Part shown: piece by piece, positions 1-10,848 of the stretch | Numbering within the stretch: position 1 is the stretch's first letter | Layout of the letters: the number at the start of each line of letters is the position of its first letter | Assembly (NCBI GenBank): GCA_037043015.1 | Contig: CM073328.1 | Span: forward strand, 9,211,495-9,275,494 | Source: Bryum argenteum | Lineage: Eukaryota > Streptophyta > Bryopsida > Bryales > Bryaceae | Reading direction: 5' to 3' | Length of the DNA stretch: 64,000 bases | Translations under genes and position numbers: made by a program | The notes under the pieces: model-generated | The model's input: the letters and a program-made list of their open reading frames with translations, nothing else | What the model was told of the DNA's origin: nothing | Database searches by the model: none

Positions 1-1468
1 ATGATAATGATAGATGTTTTATTATTCTAATTTCTCTAATAATATATTTATTTATTTATTTATTTATATTTTTATTTAAAGAAAAAACTGCCCTGTATGT
101 GATATTGGTCCCACCTTGCAGCAGCCATGCGGACTTGCTGGCATCCTACTGTAAATGTTTGGTGGGCTCTCGACTCCAGAGTTGGGCATGATCTTGAACA
201 CAGAGAGAAGAAGAGACATCACTTTGCTGTTGTTGCCATTTTTAATATCAAGAATTTGGATTCTAAATAATGATCATCATTGATGCAACGGAATGATACT
301 CTGGAAAAGTGGATAACCTCGATCAAAGCATGTTGTGTGGAAAGCTAGTTATGAGTGTCCATGTTGCGTGATGCAATGAGACACTGTAAGTTGAAGTGCT
401 TTGAAGGTCTTCTGCTGCTGCTGCTGCTGCGGCAATTAGCAACTCCACCTCTTCAACAAACACCCATGGATATGCATGACCTGTCTTTGTCGCACCACCA
501 AGAGTTTAGTTTTCTATGGTGGGGTTGCTTGCTTAGCTAACGCTTTCTTTCGTACATTGCATGCATTAAATTATGTACTTCTTTGCAATCATAAGATGAC
601 ACTTTTGTAAGAGAGTGTAGATGATGCAACATATTCATTGTATCACAAATCATTCATAGTTCTATCTTGTTATATACGATTCTTGTTTTCTAGTTTCATC
701 ACAATATGAATTTTACAATTATAAAATGATTTACAATCACTTGGCCCCGAAAAAGATGAGTTACGCAGTCAGGGGGTAATGCTGGTTTCTCCTCTGACCA
801 CCGAACAAGTACTCAACAGCTACCGCTTGCAAAATGAGGGAGTACTTTGGAACACACAAGATGAGAGTTAACCATTCTCTCTCCTGTCTCTTTGTGTAAC
901 GTCATGGTCTCATGGAGGGCTTCATGTACACTGCAATGTATGTACAATAGCTAGCTGTATCCATACCGGTAACATGTGCAATAGTAGAAAATTGCAACAA
1001 TTCCATAGAGGATGTGTTACTGGCACTGGTTAATGGGTTTCCACAACTACCAGCAATTATGAGCTGCTTCATGGTCCCACTGCCTTCCATTGTGTAAAGG
1101 GCGCATGTATCTTTCAGTTTTTCAATCACTCTTGAATCATTCAGTTTTTTCCATTACCAGGGAAAGAGACTTAATTGAACTGCACAATGGTTCCCTTTCA
1201 GCAGTTGCTGCTGCTTGTGGACGTCATTGCTTGGATCTGATTTTCTGTCAAATTGGGTACTTACTATCCAATTAGAAGATCTGTAACATTTTGTCTTATA
1301 CTGTACCTGGAAAATAGTCTTGGAGTACATGGCATGCATTGTACTAAAAGGGGTCTTGTATGGAGTCTTATCTTCTCGCAGATTTAAAGACGGTTTTCAC
1401 TAGTGCAAGGCCATTATTTACGCAAATAAATCTTTATAACGATATTTTGTGTTCAAGGGTTTTATTAG
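1..1468. other. intergenic, no gene seen
   Basis: AT-rich DNA with only short ORFs on both strands and no conserved motif or convincing exon. It holds a short CTG microsatellite near 411-430 and otherwise nothing I recognise. It ends at the left terminus of a TTAA-type element. Confidence 0.5.
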
Positions 1469-2300
1469 CCCCTAAACGTCCTTTGGGTATTTTTAACCAA
1501 AAAAAACATTTTTGAAAAAAGTGACATAAGATGAAAATAAAGATAAGCTATTCAAATCTCAACCATACAAATTTGTAATAGACTTATCGTATATCATGTG
1601 GACCAAAAGTTGACTCACGGAACTTGATATATTGTGAGGTCATATCATTTTAGTGCGCAAAACAATACACCATCATTTTCACTTTAAAGTGAAAATACTA
1701 CCACCATGAAATTTGCAATAAAAGAATCACCAAATAGAAAGTTGTTCATCTTCATTTCAAAAACTTTGTTCTAAAAATTAAATTCATCAAAAACTTATCT
1801 TGGCTCAAATAGTAGCCTTGCGGTGGTGAAAACTACCAAACATTTTACAAAAGAAAAATAGTCCGAAATTAGATCTCCTGCACTCAAATCAATGCCTTAT
1901 CTTCAATAAATCTTCAATGAGGTCAAGGTTTCTACCACTAAAAAAAGACTATAATCGAATCTATTCTAAAAAATAGAGTCATAATCTAACAGTGGATGAA
2001 GGAGATATTAATAGCTCTTTAAAAATCAATTATTTTTCACTTTTTCATTGTAGAAACATTAGTTCATTGAATCCAATACCAAAATTATCCGGATCAAAAA
2101 TCTTCCACCTATGAAGTTGTTTAAATGCATCTAAAAAGTACACTTGTGTAAAAAAAAATCATAAAAAACTATTTTTGATCCCACATAATTCGCTTGCAAT
2201 GGTAAAACATGCCAACTGTTTGAAAATCCAAAAACAAAATATGCCTTCACTAAAATGCATGCCATTTATCCACACTTTCTAGTATGGGTTTGCAAATTTA
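1469..2300 (+). mobile_element. truncated copy of TTAA/CCCCTAAACG element
   Basis: Starts with CCCCTAAACGTCC preceded by TTAG, a one-base variant of the TTAA seen at other copies. The following 0.8 kb is clearly homologous, same orientation, to the full element at 58087-59066, for example the shared stretch around 'cattttcactt...gtgaaaatactacca' and the later 'ttcactaaaatgc'. Homology fades near 2300, so the right end with its hairpin is missing. It is non-coding and looks like an old, diverged copy. Confidence 0.7.
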
Positions 2301-3174
2301 CCACGCAAACTACCTTGATTTATATCCATAGCACCTTCTTTTAGACGTGTATCTTTGGCTTACAATGGATGCTTATGGATTAATCCCTGTAGATTCTTAA
2401 AATCCAAAATGGATTTTTGCAATTTAGGGCAACCTAGATGTTGGGTCTAATTATACTATTTGGACTTTAATTTGGTGTATGTGTTGGTACATACAATGTG
2501 TATGTGGTAAAATTTGCAAAATCAAATTCCATATTTTGAACCTCATAATGGAAATTTACAGTTTTCAAGATTACAAAGGGCATATTAATTTTAAAAAATT
2601 GTTTTTTTGAGATATGTATGTAGCCAAATCACCACGTAAATTCCGATATCCAAATCTACTCAAGTTGAAACTTAAACAAGTTCACAAAGGGAGTATAGAA
2701 GATTTTTTCGGCATTGCTGAGGAGACATTATCTCCATGGAGCAAAAGGGAGATATGAAGATTTTTATCCCAAACATTTTGGTCATATTTTTATCCATGTA
2801 GATAATTATGATGGATACACCCATGAAAAACTGTAGAATTTTTACTCTTGTTCACCTTAGTGCTAGTTATTTCTAACAGTAGGTTTGATAACAATACTAT
2901 GATAAATCATGGATCGTGTTATAAATATTTGATTAAATAAAGAAATATAAACTGAAGAGGTGATTAGATGCCTTTCTAACATGTTATTTCCAAACAAATT
3001 CTATCGTGAAATTTTTGTAATCTCAAGTTTTGAGAGATTTTGAATGAAAGAACTGTAAAAACTTATTGAAAACCCTGAAGATTGTTTTTGTAATTTTAAG
3101 AGGAGGATTTACCCCTCCTTTGGCCCTATGTACGACTTGACTCTCCATGTAAAACATCCTTATTAATAAGAGCA
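2301..3174. other. AT-rich repeat-derived DNA
   Basis: No gene seen. A segment at about 2700-2830 ('ggcattgctgaggagacattatctcc' broken by substitutions, then 'acattttggtcat') recurs at about 24590-24690, so part of this block is a dispersed repeat. Confidence 0.45.
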
Positions 3175-4910
3175 AAACCAAAATATTCAAAACTAATTGT
3201 AAATCTGAATTATCTCAAATGGTCGGTACAAGGCAAAACTCAATTATCTCAAGATGCCAGATATATGACACAACTACATTACCTAAAACTAATTGTAGAA
3301 GGGGAAAATGAATTATCTCAGCTTATCATTAAGAAGAAGATTTGAAATATACAAGAATGTTAATGAAAGGCGATAGTGCACTATCTTAAACTAATTGTAA
3401 CATGCTAAACTGTATTATCTTAAGATGTCACTAAAACACAGAACCAAATTATTCCAATTTGTCAGTAGATGAGGGAACCAAATTATCCCAAGTTGTCGAG
3501 TAAAAGGCAGAACCAAGTCATCCTAGGTTGTCAGTAAACAACATAACCAAGTCAATGATTAGGAAAAATTGACGGCTAGTTTATTATCAACCGAAGGATT
3601 TAGTGGTCAGCTCAGTGGTCGATCCATTTTTCAAACCATCGGCTAGAAACCGATGAAAATCACAAATAAATTTCTATTCTCACTATAAGAAATCTGTGGA
3701 AAACCGATTAGGTGTAGGAAATGCCGGTTATTAGCCAGTAAAAGTCAAAAAATTCTCCAAAACGTGAACCGAGTTATCCCAAGTTGTCGGTAAACAATAT
3801 AATCGAGTTATCCCAAGTTGTCGGTAAACAATATAACCGAGTTATCCCAAGTTGTCGAGTAAATGACAGAACCCAGTTATCCGAGGTTGTTGGTAAACAA
3901 CATAACCAAATTATCCCAAGTTGTCGATAAACGACATTACCAAGTTATCCCAAGTTGTCGGTAAACGACATAATCAAATTATTCCAAGTTGTCAGGTAAA
4001 CGACAGAACCAAGTTATCTCAGGTTGTCCGTAAACGACATAACCAAATTATCCCATGTTGTTGGTAAACGACATAACGGAGTTATCCCAAGTTGTCAGGT
4101 AAATGACAGAACCAAGTTATCCTAGGTTGTTGAAAAACGACATAACCAAATTATCCCAGGTTGTCGATAACGACATAACTGAATTATCCCAAGTTGTTGA
4201 GTCAACGGCAGAACCAAAATATCCCAAGTTGTCGGTAAACTGCAAAACCAAATTATCCCAAGATATGTTGGTAAACGACGAAAGATGACCTCGAGCGGTC
4301 CGTAACATGCAAAACGCAATTATCTCATTAAAGGCAAAATTGAATTATTTAAACCAGTTGGTAAAAGGTGAAAGTGAATTATCTCAAGCTAGCGTTAAAG
4401 GACAAAACTACATTATCTGAAACTAGTTTTAAAGACAACATTCAATTATCTCAAGTTGTTGGTAAAGACAAAACTGAACCATCTTAAGTTGTTAGGTAGC
4501 ACGCAAAACTCAATTATCTCAAGATCTCGATAATACGCGAAAGTGAATTATCTTAAGCTATCGGTAAAATACAAATGTGAATTACCTCAAAATGACATTA
4601 TAATGTGAAATTGCATTAATTACACTTGCTAGTAATAGGGGTGTTTCTCATCAACTACCTTACCTATGAAATTTATTATTAATTACAGTTGTTGGTAAAA
4701 CAAGAAGTGAATCATCTAAGCTTATTTGTAAAGCAAAATACTTGAATTATCTAAAAACTGGTAAAAGACAATACTAATTTATATTAATGTGCTGGTTAAA
4801 ACAAAAACTAATCATTTATAACCAACTGTAAAAGACAAAACAAAAATATTTCAGTTATGTAAACCGAATTGTCGGTAAAGGGTAAACAAAATTATGAACA
4901 TAATTGTTGA
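3175..4910 (+). repeat. 34-bp tandem minisatellite array
   Basis: Imperfect tandem repeat with a core of TTATCCCAAGTTGTC followed by GGTAAACGACA and a period of about 34-35 bp. Units are most regular between about 3750 and 4270 and decay on both sides, where TTATCTCAAG variants and spacer indels appear. The period is not a multiple of three and units vary in length, so the short ORFs across it are not credible proteins. A stray piece of the same motif lies near 11120-11165. Confidence 0.85.
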
Positions 4911-4925
4911 TAAAACCTAAGTTTG

Positions 4926-5652
4926 TATGTGTACAAATTCAAATGAGCAACTAGACGGCCCCAATCGAAGAGTAATGCTTAGTGTAAATGGGTGTCGAGT
5001 GCGGGTGACTGAGGGCTCATTCAAAGGGGTGGGGATCAAGGACAAGCTTCATGACTCGCAAATGAGCGACCGGGTTAGCGGGCGTCAGTTGGTACGGAAC
5101 CTGAAGAGCCGGGAGCGGTGAATGATTTAGCGAGAGCGCGATCGATGACTTGTAGCTGGAGCTGGGACCTAGGCAAGTAACGAGTGGTAAGTTCGCCCCG
5201 GAAACCCGACGCCAGTTACGAAAGCGGAAGAGCCACCCGGCAAAGGCCGGGCCCCCCTTCCCACTCCCTCCGCCTTGTTCCGCATTCGTCTGTCGTCTGT
5301 CGTCGTCGCCACAGCGGCATCGTCAAGGTGCTTTTTCGTGAAAGCCCCTCCCCTACGCTCCACTTTCACATACATACCCGCACCCGCTTGATTGTTGTCT
5401 GTGTGCTTCCCTCCGAGCTGGAGTTGGAATAAAACTGCGAGCTTTACAGCTCCAGGCAGATCTGAACGTCGCGGATCGAGCATCTCACTCACCCGCACCA
5501 CGTCCCGCTTCGGAGGAATTGCACTCGCGCATCCATGGCTTTCTAGTAGTTGCTGCTTCGTAGAGGAGAACCTTTTTTTTCTCGCCTCTCTCTCTCTCTC
5601 CCCTCTCTTCTGTAAGTGTAATTATTCGTAGGAGGTACACCAGCCAGGGGCG
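4926..5652 (+). promoter_or_regulatory. upstream region and 5' leader of CID gene copy A
   Basis: A sharp rise in GC separates this from the AT-rich array to its left. No clear TATA box was found. Just before the start codon there is a pyrimidine tract (CT repeats at about 5587-5606), common in plant 5' leaders, then a GTAAGT-like donor and TAG acceptor (about 5611-5630) that could mark a tiny leader intron. The transcription start cannot be placed from sequence. Confidence 0.4.
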
Positions 5653-8581
5653 ATGGCTGCGTCGGACAGCAATGCTGGGATAGGGCTGGCCATGGGCATG
5701 GCGCAGCTGTCATTAGGCCACACCAGCAACAACTACCCGATGATTAGTACTCTGAATGACGCGAATGACAACGGGAGTAGCGGCGATCAGCTCTACGATC
5801 AGTTGCAGGAAGAGCACCAGCAATCCCTCGCCAATCAGACCCAGCTGCCGGTTGAGCAGGCTAACGGGGGCGCGAATGGGCACGGGGTGAATAACGATGA
5901 TGCGCGCAGCAATGGCAGCAACAACAGCTCGAGCATGCGCGAGCTCGAGGATTTGTTGAAAAAACTTAATCCGCTGGCGAAGGAGTTCGTACCGCCGTCG
6001 CTGAATGCGGGGGACCCCGGGAACGCGCTGGGTGCGTCGTCGTCGTCGAAGGGACAAGCGCGGAAGGTAAGTAGGGCGGGTGATCGAGCAATTAGGGAGG
6101 GAGGGTGGTGGTGGTATAGGGGGTTGTATGGCATTGCTTGATGTGGGCTGATCCGTGGTGCGGGTGTGGGGTGACCTTGTGACAGAATAAGAATGGCTTC
6201 AACAGCCAGGGCAACAAGAGGCGTGTGAACAGCCGGACGAGCCGCGCGCAGCGCGAGGGCAGCATCCGACGGACCGTGTACGTGTCGGACATCGACCAAC
6301 AGGTACGAGTCTTTCTTGCGGGGGCGTGTGGGTGCCGGATGACTGACGGGGTAGGAGGGGTGTTGTGAGTAGAGATCGCGGGGAGGGATGATGCATTAGG
6401 GTGAGGTGATTGCGATAGTTGGATCCGATTGAATTGGTGTAATTATTTCGCCGAAGGGTTCAAGAAAAGAGTACAATGCAGGGTGAGGGTTTGTGGGAGG
6501 CAATTGCAGGTGGCGAGATCTAGTGAATTAGAGTTGCTTGAGACGTTGTGAGATGGTTCCAGATAGATCGCTGGAAGGAGGGGTGGTTTCCGAGGGTGTT
6601 GTGAGAAGTGTAGGAGGAGGTCCGTGAACGTTAGATCCCAATTCGAGTGAGGGGGTTGCTGGTCGAGGGGGCAGGAGATGTGTGCGGTATTGGTTGGTGA
6701 GGGCGACGGTGGGAGGGTGATTATAATTGAGAGGACGATAGGTGCGGCGCAACGGAAGGCAGGGGGAATATGCTTGACTGAGTCGGTGTCATCGGCAGGG
6801 GTGAAAGGGCGGTGGTGGATTGGGATCGTGAGGGATGCTGTAGTCGGTGTGGTGGCGGTGGGAAAGTGGGGATTGCGTTGAATTGATGGAAGTTCGGTTG
6901 TGGGGTTTGTGGGTGTGGTAGGTCACGGAGGAGCAGCTGGCAGCACTGTTCATCACATGCGGCCAGGTAAAGCACAAGAGTGCGGTTTAACAGATGGTGC
7001 AGATGCGATGCGATGCGATGCGATGAATTAGGGGGTCTGTTAGTGTTCTGGTAGCGTAGGTGTGACGATGCTTGAAAGCTGCGACGTCGCGAAGGTGGAT
7101 TTTTTTTTGAAACTTCTCTGAAAGCATTGATCTGTGGAAGCTTAGAAGGAGGTGTTAGGGATGTTGGAGTATAAAGGTATTGAAAAATTCAGATGGTTTT
7201 GATACAGGTGATAGATTGTCGCGTGTGTGGGGATCCAAACTCGGTGCTTCGATTCGCTTTTGTGGAGTTCACCGACGAAGGTATGCAGTTAGTGATTTCC
7301 GGAGAAAATGTGATCTGACATGCCGAACGCTTCTGTGTGAGAAGGGTATAATCGATGGGCGAGTGTTGATTGAGAAACGTGTTATGTTGGGGCTGTGATG
7401 ATGGGCAGAGGGTGCTCGCGCAGCGTTAAGCCTTGCGGGGACGATGCTGGGGTACTACCCTGTACGAGTGCTGCCGTCGAAAACGGCGATCGTGCCTGTG
7501 AACCCGACGTTTCTGCCGCGGGTAAGGGTTGTGGTTGTTTGTGTTGGAGATTTTAAATGTTTGTTAGAGTTCTACTCAAGTTTTAGGTTCAATGATTGGA
7601 GATGGGGAAGAGCTTTCTGATAGAGTGTGGACTTAAATGTGCAGTCTGAAGACGAGCGCGAAATGTGTGCACGCACCATCTACTGCACCAATATTGACAA
7701 GAAGGTGAAGTGGAGTGGAACAAGCTTGTGGAGTGGATGGCAGCGTTGGCGAGGGTGTTAACTTACTTAGGAAATTTTTGTTAGGTGTTTTGAATGGTTA
7801 GGTAGTAAGGTAATGTGGGTGCGACTGAAATATTGGGTGTGGATGGCGGTGCGTCTGAGCGAGCTGTGACTTGATGCAGGTGTCGCAGGCTGATGTGAAG
7901 CTCTTCTTCGAGTCATTATGTGGAGAGGTAAGATACGGCTGGGTTGCGTGGACGCTAGTATGGTTGTTTGTGAATGAAGGTGAAAGCTGTAGTATGGCGT
8001 TCTGTGATGACGAGGAGCTGGTGTGGTGTGTGCAGGTTTCTCGCCTGAGACTGTTGGGAGACTATCATCACTCGACTCGCATTGCGTTTGTGGAGTTTGT
8101 GATGGTGAGCCATACGCGTCTAGGACTTCGTTCTTGGAATTATTTCTGGCTGCACTGGGGACACTGGTGCTGAATTCTGAGAACAGGTTTTCGTGGTTGA
8201 AAGGCGAGAGGTTATGTACGTAGAAAGTGAACCGTGATACGCGATGACATAGTCTAAGACAATATAGGGAGGATGTGGATTGTTGAAGCTATTCTGCTTT
8301 ATATATATTGCAAGTGTAACGTGAACTGTGAATGGTATGTAACAGGCTGACAGCGCGCAGAACGCGTTGAACTGCAGCGGCCACATCTTGGGTTCTCTTC
8401 CAATCAGGTGACTGCCTGGTTACTTGATACTCGCTCGGAAGTGACAGCATTGTGGTTTTATGAAGCAGTAGGTAGTGACTGGCATGGACTATACTAATTT
8501 AAATGGGTGGATTCGCCGTGCAGAGTGAGCCCGTCGAAGACGCCAGTAAGGCCGCGGTCACCTCGTCCGCCGCTGCACTGA
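5653..8581 (+). CDS. CID8/9-like polyadenylate-binding-protein-interacting protein, copy A
   Basis: Ten exons: 5653-6066, 6186-6302, 6922-6966, 7208-7280, 7409-7521, 7645-7704, 7880-7927, 8036-8104, 8346-8407, 8524-8581. All introns are GT-AG and the frame closes on a 352-aa protein. Residues 105-117 (LNPLAKEFVPPSL) are a PAM2 motif, the ligand for the MLLE domain of poly(A)-binding protein. A basic stretch (about 146-160) follows, then RRM1 (about 168-243, RNP2 VYVSDI, RNP1-like RFAFVEF) and RRM2 (about 262-340, RNP2 IYCTNI, RNP1-like RIAFVEF). The C-terminus keeps the SPSKTPVRPR motif typical of plant CID8-13 proteins. Known family members act in mRNA binding and translation or mRNA turnover. 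In RRM2, exon 9 reads ADSAQNALNCSGHILG, further from the family norm than copy B. The whole unit is duplicated in inverted orientation. Confidence 0.95.
6998..7025 (+). repeat. GATGC pentanucleotide microsatellite in intron 3 of copy A
   Basis: About five tandem GATGC units in the third intron. The corresponding intron of copy B lacks the run, so it arose or was lost after duplication. Confidence 0.7.
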
Positions 8582-9135
8582 CAGCAGGCCGAGAAGGCCT
8601 GAAAAGGGCCTGCGAGCGATGTTGTGGTTCGTCCGGGCCATGGCCGCGGAGTTTACGAGATGGACGACATAGCGACGTCAGGACGCGGGCCATGACCAAC
8701 AAACACTGCGTTTGTGAATGTACTGCATTGAGGAGACTCGTACAAGAGTCAGGAGAGCTGGAGGCTGGAGCCAGCTTGTAGATGATGGATGGAGGATGGC
8801 TGTCTCTCCGTGCTCGGGCGCTACCAGCAGCGTCCTTTTTGTTCCCTTCCGTTGGACAATTTCTTACCAACACAAAATTATTCATGTGCTTTCCAGAACT
8901 CCAACTGAAGCAGGCGGCGTGCGCCGCCAGAGGGCTAACTGCACTTGCTGCCATTCTTATTATAGAGCTGGCTATGGTTTTATGCTCCGATGTAGAGTGG
9001 CAAGCAAGTAGACCAGAACTCTTTGTGGCCCTTGTATATGAGGCTGCTGTGCGACCCAGAGTGGAGGTCCTCCCCACATTGAGTCAGAGCGTTAGCAGCA
9101 GCAGCAGCAGCAGCCTTGAGCTTGACAGTTGAGAC
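8582..9135 (+). other. 3' flank / probable 3' UTR of CID copy A
   Basis: No coding signal. It ends in an AGC run (about 9094-9114). Several blocks match the 3' flank of copy B in inverted orientation, although at clearly lower identity than exons 1-8. ORFs here on both strands are by-products of the GC-rich composition. Confidence 0.6.
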
Positions 9136-10437
9136 CTCTGGATAGTTCCCACACAGCGAATAATGGATTTCTATCCGCTATGCCCAAGGCTTTTTTTTAA
9201 TCCTTATTTATCCTCCTCACCTCTCTCCCTTCGCTCGTTGCTCTGTTACACTTCTGTTTGCTTCACTTTTGTATGACCGCCAGTCTCGTTGCTCTCCTCC
9301 AAGGTCTTGCTGTAAGCCACTCATGAATATTGGCATCTTGTGCCGATGAAGAAGCACAAATGGAGATAACATCTGTGGGGATTTTTGAGTATGATCACTA
9401 TGATGGTTGGTTGGTTGGTTTGTGTATATGATAAGGGCAGGCACATTTATATAGCCTCCCATGCTTTGAATAGAATATACAAGCATGAGGGCACTCCTAC
9501 CTGCAATATGCCGTCGGCATCCGGTGCTTTGCTCAAGTGTTTTCGTGAAAGAGTGGCATTTGCAGTGCAAAGTCATTGCCGTGTTTGAGAAATATAGGTT
9601 TTGTCTTGTTTGAGAGCACGCGATGTGTAGATACAATAATTGATCAATGTTGAGTCCGCATTAATGGAATATACCTTGCAGGCTGTTAGAACGGAAGTAT
9701 GGTGCAGCCGTGTAGGTCTCAAATAGATCATGCACATATGTGGCTATCCTTTCTAAAAGTACAGCGATTGTGAAATAACGGTCCATTACTGTCTTCTCAG
9801 AATTGCATCACGACCTACTTTCTTCTTTGGAGTACACGTACTTGAGGCCAGTTTATATCTACGTTTCCGATTACGATGTATAAGATCCGGTTTTATTATC
9901 TGGAATATAGGGGGATCTGACTTGAAAAGCGTTTCAGAAAACTAGGAATGTGAGTATCCAGACATTGGGCCCGGAATACTGAGTTCCGGAGAAGGCAACA
10001 ACTTGCACACCCACGAATCTGCGATAACATCAGATCCAACAAGTGGCGTGTGGATCAATGCAAGTCTCAGAATCAAGTGTCCGTCCAAAAAGAGGAACAC
10101 ATAAACCCATCACACTCAAAAGCTCCAAGAGAACATCAGTTTCACCGTCCCATGTAAAGGACAAGATAATACATCACACTCAAAAGCTCCAAGAGAACAT
10201 CAGTTTCACCGTCCCATGTAAAGGACAAGATAATACAGGTGCCGACTATCATCACAAAAGCTGATAAGGAAAGTCCAAAGAGAAACCTTTAGCAATACTA
10301 GTAGTGAGTAGGAGGGTCCTGAAGGTAAAGACAGGTGAGGGGGGGAGTGGTGAGGAGGATAAATTAGTTAAAAAATTAGAAGCCTTAGGCATGGCGGATA
10401 GAAATCCATTATTCGCTGTGGGGGGAACTAGCCAGAG
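9136..10437. other. spacer between the inverted arms
   Basis: Unmatched centre of the inverted duplication. It holds one clear short tandem duplication (10109-10236) and no convincing exon. The 139-codon ORF on the minus strand at 9217-9636 has no recognisable domain and overlaps low-complexity DNA. Confidence 0.5.
10109..10236 (+). repeat. 64-bp tandem duplication
   Basis: Two near-identical 64-bp copies (10109-10172 and 10173-10236), each running from 'atcacactcaaaagctcc' to 'aaggacaagataatac'. Near-identity implies a recent slippage or duplication event at the centre of the inverted repeat. Confidence 0.9.
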
Positions 10438-10848
10438 GACTCTCAACTGCTGCTGCTGCTGCTATAGCTCAGAACCAATGTGGGACCCTGGAGAGAGAGG
10501 TCGCACACAAAAGCACGAGAGTTGTAGTGAGTTGCTTGCTACTCTACGTACCGAGCTTACATTGCCAGCCTTGTGATGTACCGACAGCAACTGCAGCCTC
10601 TTGTGGGGGCCCATCGTCGGGCAACAGTGGAGCTCTGGAAGCACATGAATAATTTGGTGGTGGCAGGAAGTGTCCGACGGTGAGCACCGACACAGGCGCA
10701 CACACCCCACCATCCATTACAAGCTGGCTCCTGCCTCCAGCTTTCCGATCTCGTCGTATACAGGTCTTCTAGTGTAGTTGTATCACAACCGCATCATTGG
10801 CTCTGGCCCGCGTGCCGACGTCGCCAAGGCCGTCCACAACTCCGCCGC

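Larger units (their letters stand above)
5653..9135 (+). repeat. left arm of large inverted duplication
   Basis: Contains CID copy A from start codon through its 3' flank. It matches the right arm (10438-14998) in opposite orientation. Homology runs through exons and most introns and resumes, more weakly, in the 3' flank (shared 'ggagccagcttgta' and 'aaattattcatgtgct' motifs and a terminal CAG run), so it is a DNA duplication and not a retrocopy. The central unmatched spacer is about 1.3 kb. Confidence 0.9.

Noticed and set aside
4103-4319. ORFs of 61-65 codons with repeated LSQVV-like words
   Set aside because: They translate a 34-bp tandem repeat whose period is not a multiple of three; opposite-strand frames are equally open.
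5169-5501. 110-codon minus-strand ORF upstream of CID copy A
   Set aside because: Sits in the GC-rich promoter/leader and has no domain; composition explains it.
9217-9636. 139-codon minus-strand ORF
   Set aside because: No domain, low-complexity composition, and it lies in the spacer of the inverted duplication without splice or promoter context.
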